64,000 nt of DNA from the NCBI RefSeq assembly GCF_028554725.1, contig NC_071672.1, positions 30,958,944 through 31,022,943 of the forward strand. Reading direction: 5' to 3'. Position numbers and translations under genes: made by a program. The notes under the pieces were generated by a model, which was not told where the DNA came from, did no database searches, and was given only the letters and a program-made list of their open reading frames with translations. Each line of letters opens with the position of its first letter. The first letter of the stretch is position 1. Shown here piece after piece: positions 23,851 to 35,210 of the stretch. Source of the stretch: Zeugodacus cucurbitae. Its lineage: Eukaryota > Arthropoda > Insecta > Diptera > Tephritidae.

Positions 23851-24133
23851 CAGTAGTTTTCCGAAATATCGAACACATTAATTGTCAGGCCTGTTCGCTA
23901 TATCGAATTTTTCGTTAATTCGATTAAAATTTTCAAGTTTTATTTTTGATTCTGGTTCGATGTTATTTGATTTTTTTCCTCTTTCTTCATGCGTCTTCTT
24001 CATGTTGTTCGTTAAGCCGAGAACTTACAAATCCCCGATGTTCGTTATTTAAGGTACTCAATGTAACAAATTTGCTTGTTCGTTATAAGCGGTTTTCGTT
24101 AAAACGAATATTCGTTATTTCGGAAAAATACTG
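23851..24133. mobile_element. CAGTAG-end MITE, copy M1
   Basis: Flanked by TA on both sides. The ends CAGTAGTTTTCCGAAATA and its complement TATTTCGGAAAAATACTG are inverted. Inside, TTCGTTA or its complement recurs many times. CAG ends with TA flanks point to a pogo/Tc1 relative. It is noncoding. Confidence 0.75.
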
Positions 24134-24382
24134 TATGTACTTACCTATAATAAGAGAGTTTTTAGGCCTTTTCCCTGCAATAGAAAAACGAAAAACTGTA
24201 CGCTCATTTTCCCCATATAAAAAAGAATAGGAAAGTCGTGCGCCCGTTATTGATTGGAAGAGTATTCGATTGTTTTTTTTTTTATTTTTTATTATTTTTA
24301 GGGTTGTTTGTATATACAGCATATTAAACCAAATCTAAAGCGTTTTATTTTTTGTACGTATGTAGGTATATAAATGTATGTA

Positions 24383-24892
24383 CAGTAGTTTTCCGAAATA
24401 ACGAACACATTAATTGTCAGGCCTGTTCGTAATAACGAATTTTTCGTTAATTCGAGTTCTCACTTAGAGGAATGTTTTTCAATAAAAATAAATATTAGTT
24501 AAATATCAGTAAAATGCAGTTTAACAAATTGTTTTACTAATTAATTGTTAAAAAATTAAAAACCATAACAAAACAATTCAAATCAGTTAAATTCTTCCAA
24601 AATGAACCAATTCTAACACATATCCGAAATAACGAATATTCGTTTTAACGATAACCGCTTATAACGATTAAGCAAATTTGTTACATTGAGTACCTTAAAT
24701 AACGAACATCGGGAATTTGTAAGTACTCGATTTAACGAACAACATAAAGAAGACATATGAAGAAAAAGAAAAAAATCAAATAACTTCGAACCAGAATTAA
24801 AAATGAAACTTGAAAAAATTAAAAAAAATGTGCAAATTGATAAAATGTTGAATTTTATAAAAAAGCTTAAAATTATTGGTCAGCACCAAATA
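24383..24892. mobile_element. CAGTAG-end MITE, rearranged copy M2
   Basis: Starts with the normal left end and left half, but from about 24617 the right half is present in inverted orientation, beginning CCGAAATAACGAATATTCG. It abuts the next copy (M4) at 24893. Confidence 0.6.
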
Positions 24893-26592
24893 CAGTAGTT
24901 TTCCGAAATAACGAAGACATTAATTGTCAGGCCTGTTCGTTACATCGAATTTTTCGTTAATTCGAGTAATCACTTAGAGGTATGTTTTTCAATAAAAATT
25001 AGTTTAATATCCGTAAATTACAGTTTAATAAATTATTTTGTTAATTATTTGTTAAAAAATAAAAAAACCATAACAAAACAATTGAAATCCAATCAATAAT
25101 CTTATAATTCTATTTAACGCTGATCAATAATTTTAAGTTTTTTATTTATAAAATTCAACAATTTTTCAATTTGCAGTTTTCTTTTGAATTTTTTTAAGTT
25201 ATATTTTTATACTCTCGCAACAAATGTTGCTAAAGAGAGTATTATAGTTTTGTTCACATAACGGTTGTTTGTAATACCCAAAACTAAACGAGTAAGATAT
25301 AGGGTTATATATACCAAAGTGATCAGGGTGAAGAGTGGAGTTCAAATCCGAATGTCTGTCTGTCCGTCTGTGCAAGCTGTAACTTGAGTAAAAATTAAGA
25401 TATCTTGATGAAACTTGGCACACTTATTTCTTGGCACCATAGGAAGGTTGCTTTCGAAAATGAGCAAAATCGGACGACTGCCACGCCCACAAAATGGCGA
25501 AAACCGAAAACACATAAAGTGTCATAACTAAGCCATAAATAAAGATATGGAAATAAAATTTGGTATAAAGGATCGCACTATGAGGGGCATATTTGAATGT
25601 AATTTTTTTGGGGAAGTGGGCGTGGCCCCGCCCCCTACTAAGTTTTTTGTACATATCTCGCAAACCAATAAAGCTATATAAACCAAACTTTCTGCAGTGT
25701 TTTTTTTTTTAGCCACTTCCTAATACAGTCCAAAAATAAAAGAAATCGGATCATAACAACGCCCACCTCCCATACAAAAGTTGGATTCAAAATTACTAAA
25801 AGTGGGCTAACTCACTAATGAAAATCGCTAGAAACTCTAAATTTCACATAAGAAATGGCAGATGGACGCCGCACTCAGATTTTTTTTACAAAATGGAAAA
25901 TGGGCGTGGCGTCGCCCACTTATGGGTCAAAAACCATATCTCAGGAACTACTCGACCGATTTCAATGAAACTTGGTTTGTAATAGTTTCCTTACATCCCA
26001 ATGATATTTTGTGAAAATAGGCCAAATCGCTTCAGAACCACGCCTACTTCCTATAGACCAAAACTTTGAAGACGATCTGAATCGTTTACTTTACAATATA
26101 TAAAGTAAGCACTAGTGAAGATATCGATGCAGAACTTTGCACAAATACTATGTTAATAGTGTGGCAGCCCCATTCTAAAAATCGCGAAATCGGACCATAC
26201 ATTTTTAAGGCCCCATATATCGAACACGAAGGCCTCGGTGCTTCTAACCTAATATTATGGTTTCCAACTTTCAATGGACTTTATACAATATATATGACGA
26301 ATATGTGGGTCAAATTGTGTATTATGTAATATAAATAAAGTTAAATAAATAAATTACGAGAGTATAAAATGTTCGGTTATACCCGAACTTAGCCCTTCCT
26401 TACTTGTTAATTCTGGTTTCATGTTATTGGAAAATTTCTCTTTCTTCATATTTTTTCTTTATTTTGTTCGTTAAGCCGAGTACTTTCAAATCCCCGATGA
26501 TCGTTTTTTATGGTACTCAGTGTAACAAATTTGCGTGTTCGTTATAAGCGGTTTTCGTTAAAACGAATATTCGTTATTTCGGAAAACTACTG
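24893..26592. mobile_element. CAGTAG-end MITE, full copy M4 split by R1
   Basis: Both ends and TA flanks are present. Without the R1 insertion at 25205-26407 it is about 0.5 kb. It gives the complete layout of the family (left half, AT-rich middle, right half rich in TTCGTTA). Confidence 0.75.
25205..26407 (-). repeat. R1 dispersed repeat, copy C
   Basis: Inserted in M4: the host reads TTTTT before and AATTCTGG after, while the uninterrupted sister at 26930-26950 reads TTTTTAATTCTGG. The R1 ends are therefore about ATACTCTCGC and TTACTTGTT, with no target duplication beyond T or TT. Very similar by eye to copy B. Confidence 0.85.
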
Positions 26593-26599
26593 TATAAGT

Positions 26600-27129
26600 A
26601 TAAGTGTCAGAATTGGTCCATTTTGGAAGAATTTATTAGATTTCAATTGTTTTGTTATGGTTATTTATTTTTTAACAAATAATTAACAAAAGAATTTATT
26701 AAACTGCAATTTACGGATATTTAACTCATTTGTATTGAAAAACATACCTCTAAGTGAGTAGTCCAATTAACGAAAAATTCGATATAACGAACAGGCCTGA
26801 CAATTAATGTGTTCGTTATTTCGGAAAACTACTGCACTTTTATTTGGTGCTGATCAATAGTTTTAAGTTTTTTTTTATAAAATTCAAAATTTTTCCAATT
26901 TTCACATTTCTTTTGAATTTTTTCAAGTTTTATTTTTAATTCTGGTTTGATGTTATTTGATTTTTTCTCTTTCTACATACATATGGATGTGTTCTTCATG
27001 TTGTTCGTTAAACAGACTATTTACAAATTCCCGATGTTCGTGATTTAAGGTACTAAATGTAAAAATTTTGGTTTTTCATTATAAGCGGTTTTCGTTAAAA
27101 CTTTTATCCGTTACTTCGGAAAACTACTG
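26600..27129. mobile_element. CAGTAG-end MITE, rearranged copy M5
   Basis: A left half in inverted orientation ends at 26834 (GGAAAACTACTG). It is followed directly by a right half in normal orientation, ending GGAAAACTACTG before TA at 27130. This is the mirror of the M2 arrangement. Confidence 0.55.
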
Positions 27130-27699
27130 TACATACTACATAAATTTATTGTTGCACACAATCGTCAATTTCGATAATAAATATATAATATTTTGTGCTG
27201 CCTCTGGATATATGTATGTATGTATGTGTGTATATATATATATTATATTATGTAGATAACGGTAAATTCACAAAAAACGTAAAATTACGTGTGACAAAAG
27301 TTTAAATACAACCACTGAAAAATACGTTTCGTATGTTTCATGCGAATTTTTTAGAAAAAAGAACTGTTACATTCGTTGATTTAGCAACTTTTAGAATTTT
27401 ATTCGACACTAGAAACCCGGCAACACGTTTTTGTGGCTAAGTTATACATTAAATTAGTAAGTTTTTCAATGTAGTGAAAAAATTCTTATGCATAAAGATG
27501 AAAACGTTATAGCCGGTAAAAATGATTGATGCAAATCAACATAGATTGTTAAACTTTGTATTTTTTAATCTTATATAGAATAATGTAACAAATGAGTAAA
27601 TACAAAGTTTGTTCAATCTAGGCTTCGATGACGATATTGATTAGTTTCTGCACAGCCAATGTTGTTCTATTACAAAGTTGAGGTTGATTTATGTTATAC

Positions 27700-28140
27700 A
27701 GCATGATGAGAACTGATGCTGCTTTTATATGTAAAATAGTGGTGATAGTCCAGGCAATTCCAATGATTATAAAAATCCTTTGGAATAGTTGACTACGTCA
27801 TCCTGAACGAAATTATAAATTGTCGCTAACGACTCAGCCAATTATGGGTATTATATTGTTGTTTGATGGCGAGAAAACACGATGGATAAGCTCCTATTTC
27901 GAGTTTGTTAAATGACAAAAATCTTTGGAAATGTTATTAATCCATCGAGATGTCAACTGCGACCTTAGCATTCCCAATATCTAGCAACTGCTTCTACAAT
28001 CGCAGTTGGATCTTGTTGCAAAAACACTCATATGTTAGTTCTTAAATAAGCGATTCTTTATGTGCCATTATTCTTCAACTTGAATATCTGAGAATCTTCG
28101 CTATAGCGCTATTTTTGGCGACTTTGCGAAATGGTGTTTC
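27700..28140. other. Unassigned stretch inside the Tc1-like region
   Basis: No domain or terminal repeat recognised. It may be eroded transposon 5' DNA. Confidence 0.3.
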
Positions 28141-28149
28141 GTTGATTTG

Positions 28150-30068
28150 CAATTTTGGAGTAATTTTAAAGGCCGAATGTACAGTTTGTGTGCCTACTAA
28201 CAGGTGCCAAGTTGCCCCTATTTCCATTATACTTTGATGGTAGAAATGAGTGAAATCGGTTCAAGAATTACCTTAGTCTTCATATGGGTATTTCCGCCAG
28301 AAGGTCTACCACAGACAAAATATTAAACATTATTAGAATTACAAAGTTTTTGCATATTTTCATAGGGAAATATTTAAATTTATTTACATTAAATTATTTT
28401 TAAATTAATTCATAACCAATTACGAGATATACCAAAGCCAAGTCGAACAGGAGCTACTTTTCCCATTTCGATTTTTCTACTGCATTTGTTTTTTCGTCAA
28501 AATTGTTAAAGAAACATATCATGTATTAATTATTGCTTTGTGTAAAACCTTTATAAGGGTACAAAGAGCAAAATAAAATGCATAAAAACGCATGCGATTG
28601 CAAATAACTGTAAGTTTTTGCTCTCTTATTATCCTATATTTTAATGTCCCGTGCGACATCAAAAAACAACACTTATTCCCACTGCATCGCAAATAAAAGC
28701 AGCAAGCTCGCCAAATTTTGGGTATAAACAGTAAACTTGTATACAATTAAAATAAAAAAACCTTGTTCAAAAATCAGAAGATTTGTGGTTTTGGTAACTA
28801 CTTAAAATTGGCCCCGTGCGACATCGTAGGTGTGGAATTTAAAAATTGAAAATTATTTTTTGTCTTATAAAGTTGACTTAAGTATGTGAATAGATACATT
28901 TACATTAATTATTTACATATGAACCAAAACCGCACTTTCAATTCCACTGAAATAGCTATTCAATATATAGATTTTGGCGAAAATTATAGGCTTACAAATC
29001 AAAATAAGAGTGTTCATTTTAACAAGGTTGTCAGGAGAAAATCGTTTGCTTTTAAAAGTGACCAGTTAAGTTATGACATATTATTTTCTTGATAAATCTC
29101 TTAACCAAAATTAAGAAATCCTTTAGTTGCTTTTCTAAAATATTTATATTTTTTTAAGTTAACTGCTCTCAGTTTAAAATCAAATTTATATTATCAAGCC
29201 TGGTTGATTTTATAAAATAATTAACTCTTCATTAGATTATAATTTTTTTGCAAGGAACCAATGGACTGGGAGCAGTTATCAAAAGGAAAGTCTAGCAGAT
29301 AACGAAATCCAAAAATTTGTATACCCGAGGACAGCATTTTGTGAAAAAAATTGCATTTCACATTCATAATACTATTTTAATTTCATACTATGGAATTTTT
29401 GTTGTGTTTCTCTTTGGATGTTGGTTAAAATAAATAAATAAATACATTTACTACTTTTTTAAGCCATTTTATTGGACTTGTTGTTAAATAATTCCGTATT
29501 ATACCAACAAAATCAACATAAATATTATGATGGAAAAAAGTGTCTTGTGCGAATGTGGTTAATAATTAATTAAAAAAAAACTATAAATTATTTTTGGATG
29601 AAATTCATACCGTCTTTAAAGGCCATCAATGCGCAACATTTTACAATCAAAAACATTTGAATATTGCCTCATAATTCGCTGAAATCGCCGTTTGAATCGT
29701 TGTCCCCAAAAACGACTTCCATTTTTTGTCCCGTGCGAATGCCTTGGTTTTTTGCCATTATCTTGAAAATGAAAGCCGTTCCAAAATCAACCTTAACACT
29801 AAATGTAGAGCTAATGAAGGGCTATTAAAAAATCCTACTGTCAAAATTAAAAAACATTTTAGTTAATATTTTTTTTAGTTGAAAGGCGTACGATTGTCCC
29901 GTTCGACATGGCGGAAATGCCCATATACTATATATGATGATTTTCGTTATTCTATTGGTCTTTGTGAATATTTGGGTCAGTATTGTGTGTTATCTTAATA
30001 AAATTACATCAATAAATTGCGATAGTATAAAATGTTCGGTTGCACCCGAACTTAGCCATTCCTTATTT
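28150..30068 (-). repeat. R1 dispersed repeat, copy D, split by R6
   Basis: The left part (about 28150-28281) ends GGTTCAAGAATTACCTTAG. The right part (29927-30068) runs ATATATGATGATTTTCG to CTTAGCCATTCCTTATTTGT. The two parts join as they do in the copy at 44060-44110 (read on the other strand). R6 copy 1 sits exactly between them. Confidence 0.7.
28282..29926 (+). mobile_element. R6 inverted-end element, copy 1
   Basis: Ends ATATGGGTATTTCCGCC and GGCGGAAATGCCCATAT are inverted. The flanks fit a duplication of ATAT (or TA). Five motifs of the type GTCCCGTGCGAC or its variants are spaced through it (about 28647, 28810, 29540, 29725, 29894). It is closely similar along its length to the inverted copy at 57391-59047. 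No transposase domain is recognised. It may be a nonautonomous DNA transposon; class unknown. Confidence 0.8.
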
Positions 30069-30551
30069 GTTACAAATTGTTTTGGACAACCTTCAAAATA
30101 TTTTTAATTCTTGTTTTCTTTTCTTATATTTTTGTTGTCAACTCAAATAAAATTCTGCTATTATTATCTTCCTCGCAATTTTTTCATATTTACTTACTTT
30201 CTAAACCTTTCTGGCCATGCTCGAATATTTCAAGACTAAAATTAGCCAGATCGGTGTGGCCGTTTTCGACATTTTGCGAGACTAACGAACAGAAATTCAT
30301 TTTTATATCTATAGAATACAAATTGTTTGTATGGGAGATTAGAAAAGTGTGGATTTTAGACTTTTTCAGGCAATTTTTTTAATTTCTCCGTAAGAACCAT
30401 CCTTGTACTTCAAGGAATATTCTAAAAAAAAAGAATTAGCGAAATCGGTTTACCTGTTCGAGTTATGCGCTTAGCAACATATTTAGTGATTCTTTTTTAT
30501 CTTATAGATATGCATGTTTTCTTCTCCAACAGTAAACATAAAAATAAAAAA
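30069..30551. other. Unassigned DNA before the Tc1-like transposase
   Basis: An AT-rich stretch with phrases such as GCGAAATCGGTTTACCTG that resemble R1-type noncoding repeats. No gene accepted. Confidence 0.3.
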
Positions 30552-31392
30552 ATGGTAAAGGAAAAAAATAGAGTAAATATTTTATAAAGCAAAATCTTAC
30601 CGAGAAATAGGGAAAATTGCTAATCTATCTTGTGAGAGTGTGTAAAATATTGTCCGAAAGTATAAAACGCTCAAATCCGTTGAAAATATACCAAAAACTG
30701 GGCGTGCAAGAAAGCTTTCTTGGCGAGATGTTAGTTTTATCATCAAGGAAGTGACAAAAAATCCCAAAATAAATGCTACAAAGATAGCCAATAGCATCGC
30801 TGCAACATGGCAAAAAAGGACACCCAAAAACTATAACACGAGCTTTCAAAACCGAGTTTCATACAAAAAATATGACAGATTTTTGAGGAAAATTTGATTT
30901 TATGAAAAATATAAAAAACAAAGATATGAATCCTTTTGAAAAAGTTTACTGATGAATCCAAATTGAAAATATTCGGAAACGATGGTCATGTAAAAATGTG
31001 CCGTAAAGTTGGAACAGCATATCAAACCCAAACTTTAATACTAACCGTTACGCATGGTGGAGGTAGCGTCAAGCTTATAAAAGTATTTTGGAACAACATA
31101 TGCAGTCTTTATTGGATTGCTTGGATCTCGGAAGTTCTATAGTCTGCCACAATCATCAAACATGAACCCGCTTGAGCATTTTTAGGAGCTATTGGCACGG
31201 AAAATCTATAATGCGTTTTCAACTAGCAAACAATCCTTGAAAGAAGCTCTGAAAAAGGAGTGGTCTTATATTGCGCCTTCGGAAATAGAATATATGGTTC
31301 TATCTACGCCATACCGTCTAAAAGTAGTTATTGAAGCAGAAGATAGACCAACAAAATACTTAATGTATTTTATTCCCTTTATATTAGTTTGA
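30552..31392 (+). pseudogene. Tc1-like transposase, broken
   Basis: The N-terminal part from about 30583 reads YREIGKIANLSCESV, then VENIPKTGRARKLSWRDV and NPKINATKIANSIAATW, a Tc1 helix-turn-helix followed by the GRPRK-type basic motif. From 30936 the frame gives FTDESKLKIFG and THGGGSVKL, the block around the first catalytic Asp and the HGGGS motif. 31142-31392 gives SSNMNPLEH and then LARKIYNAFSTSKQSLKEAL, the last catalytic block. Stops, shifts and loss of sequence after HGGGSV separate them. It acted as a cut-and-paste transposase at TA sites. It is now inactive. Confidence 0.75.
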
Positions 31393-31699
31393 TTAAGTCA
31401 GAAAATGAAACTGTATATACTGTATTTAAACTTTTGTCCCGCGTGCATTCCATTATCGATTAATTATCTATTACTAATAAACTACATCATTACATTTGTG
31501 TTAAAACACTTAATTTCAATAAAAATTTAAATTGCATGGGTGTATTTAAACTTTTGTCTTTGACTGTATGAGTTTATGCGCATTTTCGTAACCATTGAAT
31601 TTTTTGTGAATTGTAAATTTTTTTGTGATTAGGTGATCAGAACTTGAACTTTTTTGTGCATTCCACAAAAGCGCTTTTGTTGTAGTTGTTGTGGTTGTT

Positions 31700-31925
31700 G
31701 CAAACATTGATCTAAGTGCCAAAGTGTCTAAGTACATTTGTAAATGCAACCTTGGTACACATACTGCTTGGCACAATATGCGTGTTGGTATTGTAGATGA
31801 GCGAAATCGAACCGGTGACACGCCCACAAAATGCACTAATCGAAATATATAAAAAATAACTGTGCCATAAATAAAGATTTAAATGTAAAAGTTGGTACAA
31901 AGGATCCTACTATAGCGGGGCAAAC
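31700..31925 (-). repeat. R1 fragment, degenerate
   Basis: Contains CACGCCCACAAAATG and GTGCCATAAATAAAG-like blocks in the order seen in copies B and C. Short minus-strand frames here are shadows of the repeat. Confidence 0.5.
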
Positions 31926-32562
31926 CAAATATTCTAGACGTACTACGCTTTAGTGCTCCATCATGCACCCTGAAATCCTGATACAAAAGGACTAGCTCAA
32001 TTTTTTTCAAATTCTAATATTTTTATTCCGCCGTTCATTAACTACATTTATCCACGATCTATCGAAATATTTTTGGTAAAATCTCAAAACCAATAATAAC
32101 GAAATCATCATATATGGTATATGAGGGCTGATGTAATTCCTATACCGATTTCTCTCATTTTCCCCACCAAGCTACACTATATGCAAGAATATTAATTTTG
32201 TTAATATATCTCACATATTAACCGATATATGCGGAATAAAGCCCGCACATAATTAGGAATGTATATTGGTATACTGGAGGATGGGATCATGTGTAGAAGT
32301 TCACGCAAGTGAGGAAAGTTTTTGATTGTCATTCACTTGGGAGTGGCCAGAAACGATTCTTCTCCACATGGTTCAAGCAGCTCACGACTTCCGGTTTTAG
32401 ACCAAGTATCCTCTGGGTAGCCAACAGACATCCGTTTGAAGGCGAGCTAAAGTGAGAAGGCGAAGCCCGCTTATGCGGTTGTGCGTAGGGCTTGGGACCC
32501 ACCACATAAAAACGAAGTACCAATGAAAAATCTACGAAAGCCTCGGAGGAAACACCCCCCTT

Positions 32563-33522
32563 TTGATGACGACCCCTGCAAACGCCTCTGCCCAGCTGGT
32601 TGATGTCCTCATACGAGTCAAGGCTGACATCACCGCCATCCAAGAAGTGCGATGGACGGGACAAGGACGGAAGAAGGTGGGTCCTTGTGACATCTACTAC
32701 AGCGGCCATATAAAGGAGCGCAAATTTGGTGTTGGATTTGTGGTGGGAGAGAGACTCCGTCGCCGAGTCCTGGCATTCACCCCGGTGGATGAACGTCTTG
32801 CCACAATCCGCATCAAAGCGAGGTTCTTCAACATATCGCTGATTTGCGCCCACGCCCCAACGGAAGAGAAGGACGATGTGACCAAAGATGCTTTCTATGA
32901 GCGCCTAGAACGCACCCGCCACGATGTAAAAGTCGTGCTTGGCGATTTTAACGCCAGGGTGGGTAAAGAAGGTGTCTTTGGCACAACAGCCGGAAAATTC
33001 AGCCTCCATGACGAAACATCGCCTATCGGCCAGAGGCTGATCGACTTCGCTGGGGCCCGAAATATGGTCGTCTGTAGTACCAGATTCCAGCATAAGAAAA
33101 CACATCAAGCTACTTGGCTGTCTCCTGATCGAAACACGCGGAACCAAATCGATCACGTTGTGATAGACGGAAGACATGTCTCCTGTGTTTTAGACGTGCG
33201 TACGCTCCGAGGACTAAATATAGACTCGGACCATTATCTGGTCGCAGCGAAGATACGCACCCGCCTCTGTGCAGCAAAGAATGCCCGTCAACAAACACAA
33301 GGAAGGTTCGACGTCGAAAAGCTGCAATCGCAACAGACATCCATGAAATACTCTACTCGACTTGCACTCCTGCTTTCTGAGAGCACTCATCAGCATCTCG
33401 GTATAAGGGAACTGTGGAACGGCATCTCAAACTCACTGCGTACCGCTGCGAAATGCGTGAGTACGAAGAGCTTGGGAAGCTGGCAGACAGAGGGAATGCT
33501 CGAAAATTTTATGAAAAGATGA
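32563..33522 (+). pseudogene. RTE endonuclease domain (APE type)
   Basis: The endonuclease nicks target DNA to prime reverse transcription. Visible motifs, counted from the open frame's first codon: AIQEVRW with catalytic Glu28, GDFNAR with Asp128 and Asn130, DRNTRNQIDH near 189-198, and SDHYLV at 222-227. All the main catalytic positions look intact. The frame begins at a TTG; a stop lies upstream at 32524, so the usual start region (normally TWNVRTL) is damaged. The frame leaves the true one near 33450, where about 40 codons that usually link endonuclease to reverse transcriptase are missing. The last about 25 residues are out of frame. Confidence 0.8.
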
Positions 33523-34472
33523 AGCGACTTATCGAAGGTTTCAAGACCGGAGCATCCTCATGTAGAGACCAAGGTGGTAATCTGGTAACCGATGTCCAGG
33601 GCATACTGGGATTATGGAGGGAACACTTCTCCGACCTGCTGAATGGCAGTGAGAGTACAACACCAGGAGATGGCGAACCCGATCCCCCAATCGATGACGA
33701 TGGAACAGATGTTCCATTACCCGACCATGAAGAAATTCGAATAGCAATTACCCGCTTGAAGAACAACAAAGCAGCGGGGGCCGATATATTACCGGCAGAA
33801 CTATTCAAATACGGCGGCGAAGAACTGATAAGGTGCATGCATCAGCTTCTTTGCAGAATATGGTCGGAAGAAAGCATGCCTGACGATTGGAATCTCAGTG
33901 TGCTCTGCCCAATCCATAAAAAGGGAGATCCCACAATCTGCGCCAATTACCGTGGGATCAGCCTCCTAAATATCGCATACAAGGTTCTATCGAGCGTACT
34001 GTGTGAAAGACTAAAGCCCACCGTCAACAAACTGATTGGACCTTATCAGTGTGGCTTTAGACCTGAAAAATCGACAACTGACCAGATATTCACCATGCGC
34101 CAAATTTTGGAGAAGACCCGTGAAAAGAGGATCGACACACACCACCTTTTTGTCGATTTTAAAGCTGCTTTCGACAGCACGAAAAGGAGCTGCCTTTACG
34201 CCGCGATGTCTGAATTTGGTATACCCGCAAAACTAATACGGCTGTGTAAATTGACGTTGAGCAACACCAAAAGCTCCGTCATGATTGGGAAGGACCTCTC
34301 CGAACCGTTCGATACCAAACGAGGTTTCAGACGAGGTGACTCACTATCGTGCGACTTCTTTAACCTGATGCTGGAAAAAATTATAAGAGCTGCAGAGCTA
34401 AACCGAGAAGGTACAATCTTCTACAAGAGTGTACAGCTCCTGGCGTACGCCGATGATATTGATATCATATGA
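33414..34472 (+). pseudogene. RTE reverse transcriptase, fingers and palm
   Basis: Copies the element RNA at the nicked target. The true frame begins about 33452. Visible blocks: NNKAAGADILPAELFKYGG, LCPIHKKGDPTICANYRGIS, HHLFVDFKAAFDS (palm motif A with catalytic Asp), FRRGDSLSCDFFNLMLEKII, and LAYADDIDII at the end (YADD catalytic pair). The frame overlaps the endonuclease frame by 109 bases in a different phase because of the deletion. A TGA at 34470 follows DII, where the copy at 46514 reads DIIGN, so the protein is cut just after the active site. Confidence 0.85.
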
Positions 34473-35210
34473 AGCAGCAACCGCGCCGTTTGTTCTGCTT
34501 TTTCCCGCATGGATAAGGAGGCGAAGCGAATGGGTCTGGAGGTGAATGAGGACAAGACGAAATATCTCCTGTCATCAAGCAAACAGTCGGCGCATTCGCG
34601 TCTTGGCTCCCACGTCACTGTTGACAGTCATAACTTCGAAGTTGTAGATAATTTCGTATACCTGGGAACCAGCATCAACAACACGAACAATGTCAGCCTC
34701 GAAATCCAGCGCAGAATAACTCTTGCCAACAGGTGCTACTTTGTACTGAGTAGGCAATTGAACAGTAAAGTCCTCTCTCGACGAACCAAAATCAAGATCT
34801 ACAAGTCGCTTATCATTCCCGTCCTGCTCTACGGTGCAGAAGCTTGGACGATGTCAACATCAGATGAGACGACACTAGGAGTTTTCGAGAGGAAAATTTT
34901 GCGCAAGATTTATGGTCCTCAGAACATTGGCAACGGCGAATACCGCAGACGATGGAACGATGAGCTGTACGAGTTATACGACGACATTGACATAGTTCAG
35001 CGAATAAAAAGACAGCGGCTACGCTGGCTAGGTCATGTTGTCCGAATGGACGGAAACACTCCAGCCCTGAAAGTGTTCGATGCAGTACCCGCCGGAGGAA
35101 GCCGAGGAAGGGGAAGGCCTCCACTCCGTTGGAGGGACCAGGTGTCTCCAACTGGCGCCGAACTGCGAAGGAGAGAGAGAGGTGGCGCACTATCGTCGAT
35201 TCGGCTATAA
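34473..35210 (+). pseudogene. RTE reverse transcriptase, C-terminal part
   Basis: Continues in the same frame after the TGA: MDKEAKRMGLEVNEDKTKYL, then LGSHVTVDSHNFEVVDN, IQRRITLANRCYFVLSRQLN, LIIPVLLYGAEAWTMS, LYELYDDIDIVQRIKRQRLR and LGHVVRMDGNTP. Near 35148 a 25-base deletion relative to the copy at 45340 shifts the frame, so the last residues (after WRDQV) are wrong. This thumb and C-terminal region is typical of RTE elements. It is dead in combination with the other breaks. Confidence 0.85.

Larger units (their letters stand above)
27285..31566 (+). mobile_element. Possible Tc1-like element with nested insertions
   Basis: The right end is clear: on the minus strand it starts CAGTCAAAGACAAAAGTTTA before a TA at 31567. 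A matching but eroded block GTGACAAAAGTTTAAATACA lies at 27291. Tc1 transposase remains lie at 30552-31392 in the expected orientation. Between them are R1 copy D and R6 copy 1. If both ends belong together the original element was about 2.3-2.5 kb. A second ATTTAAACTTTTGTC block at 31428 complicates the right end. Confidence 0.4.

Noticed and set aside
28519..28746. 75-codon frame repeated almost unchanged at 58583-58810
   Set aside because: The similarity extends over the entire 1.65-kb R6 element, so it reflects copy similarity and not protein conservation.
32329..32853. 174-codon minus-strand frame
   Set aside because: It is antisense to the RTE 5' region and endonuclease and shows no domain of its own.
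34813..35190. 125-codon minus-strand frame, also at 45006-45317
   Set aside because: Shadow of the RTE reverse transcriptase; conserved only because the sense strand is.
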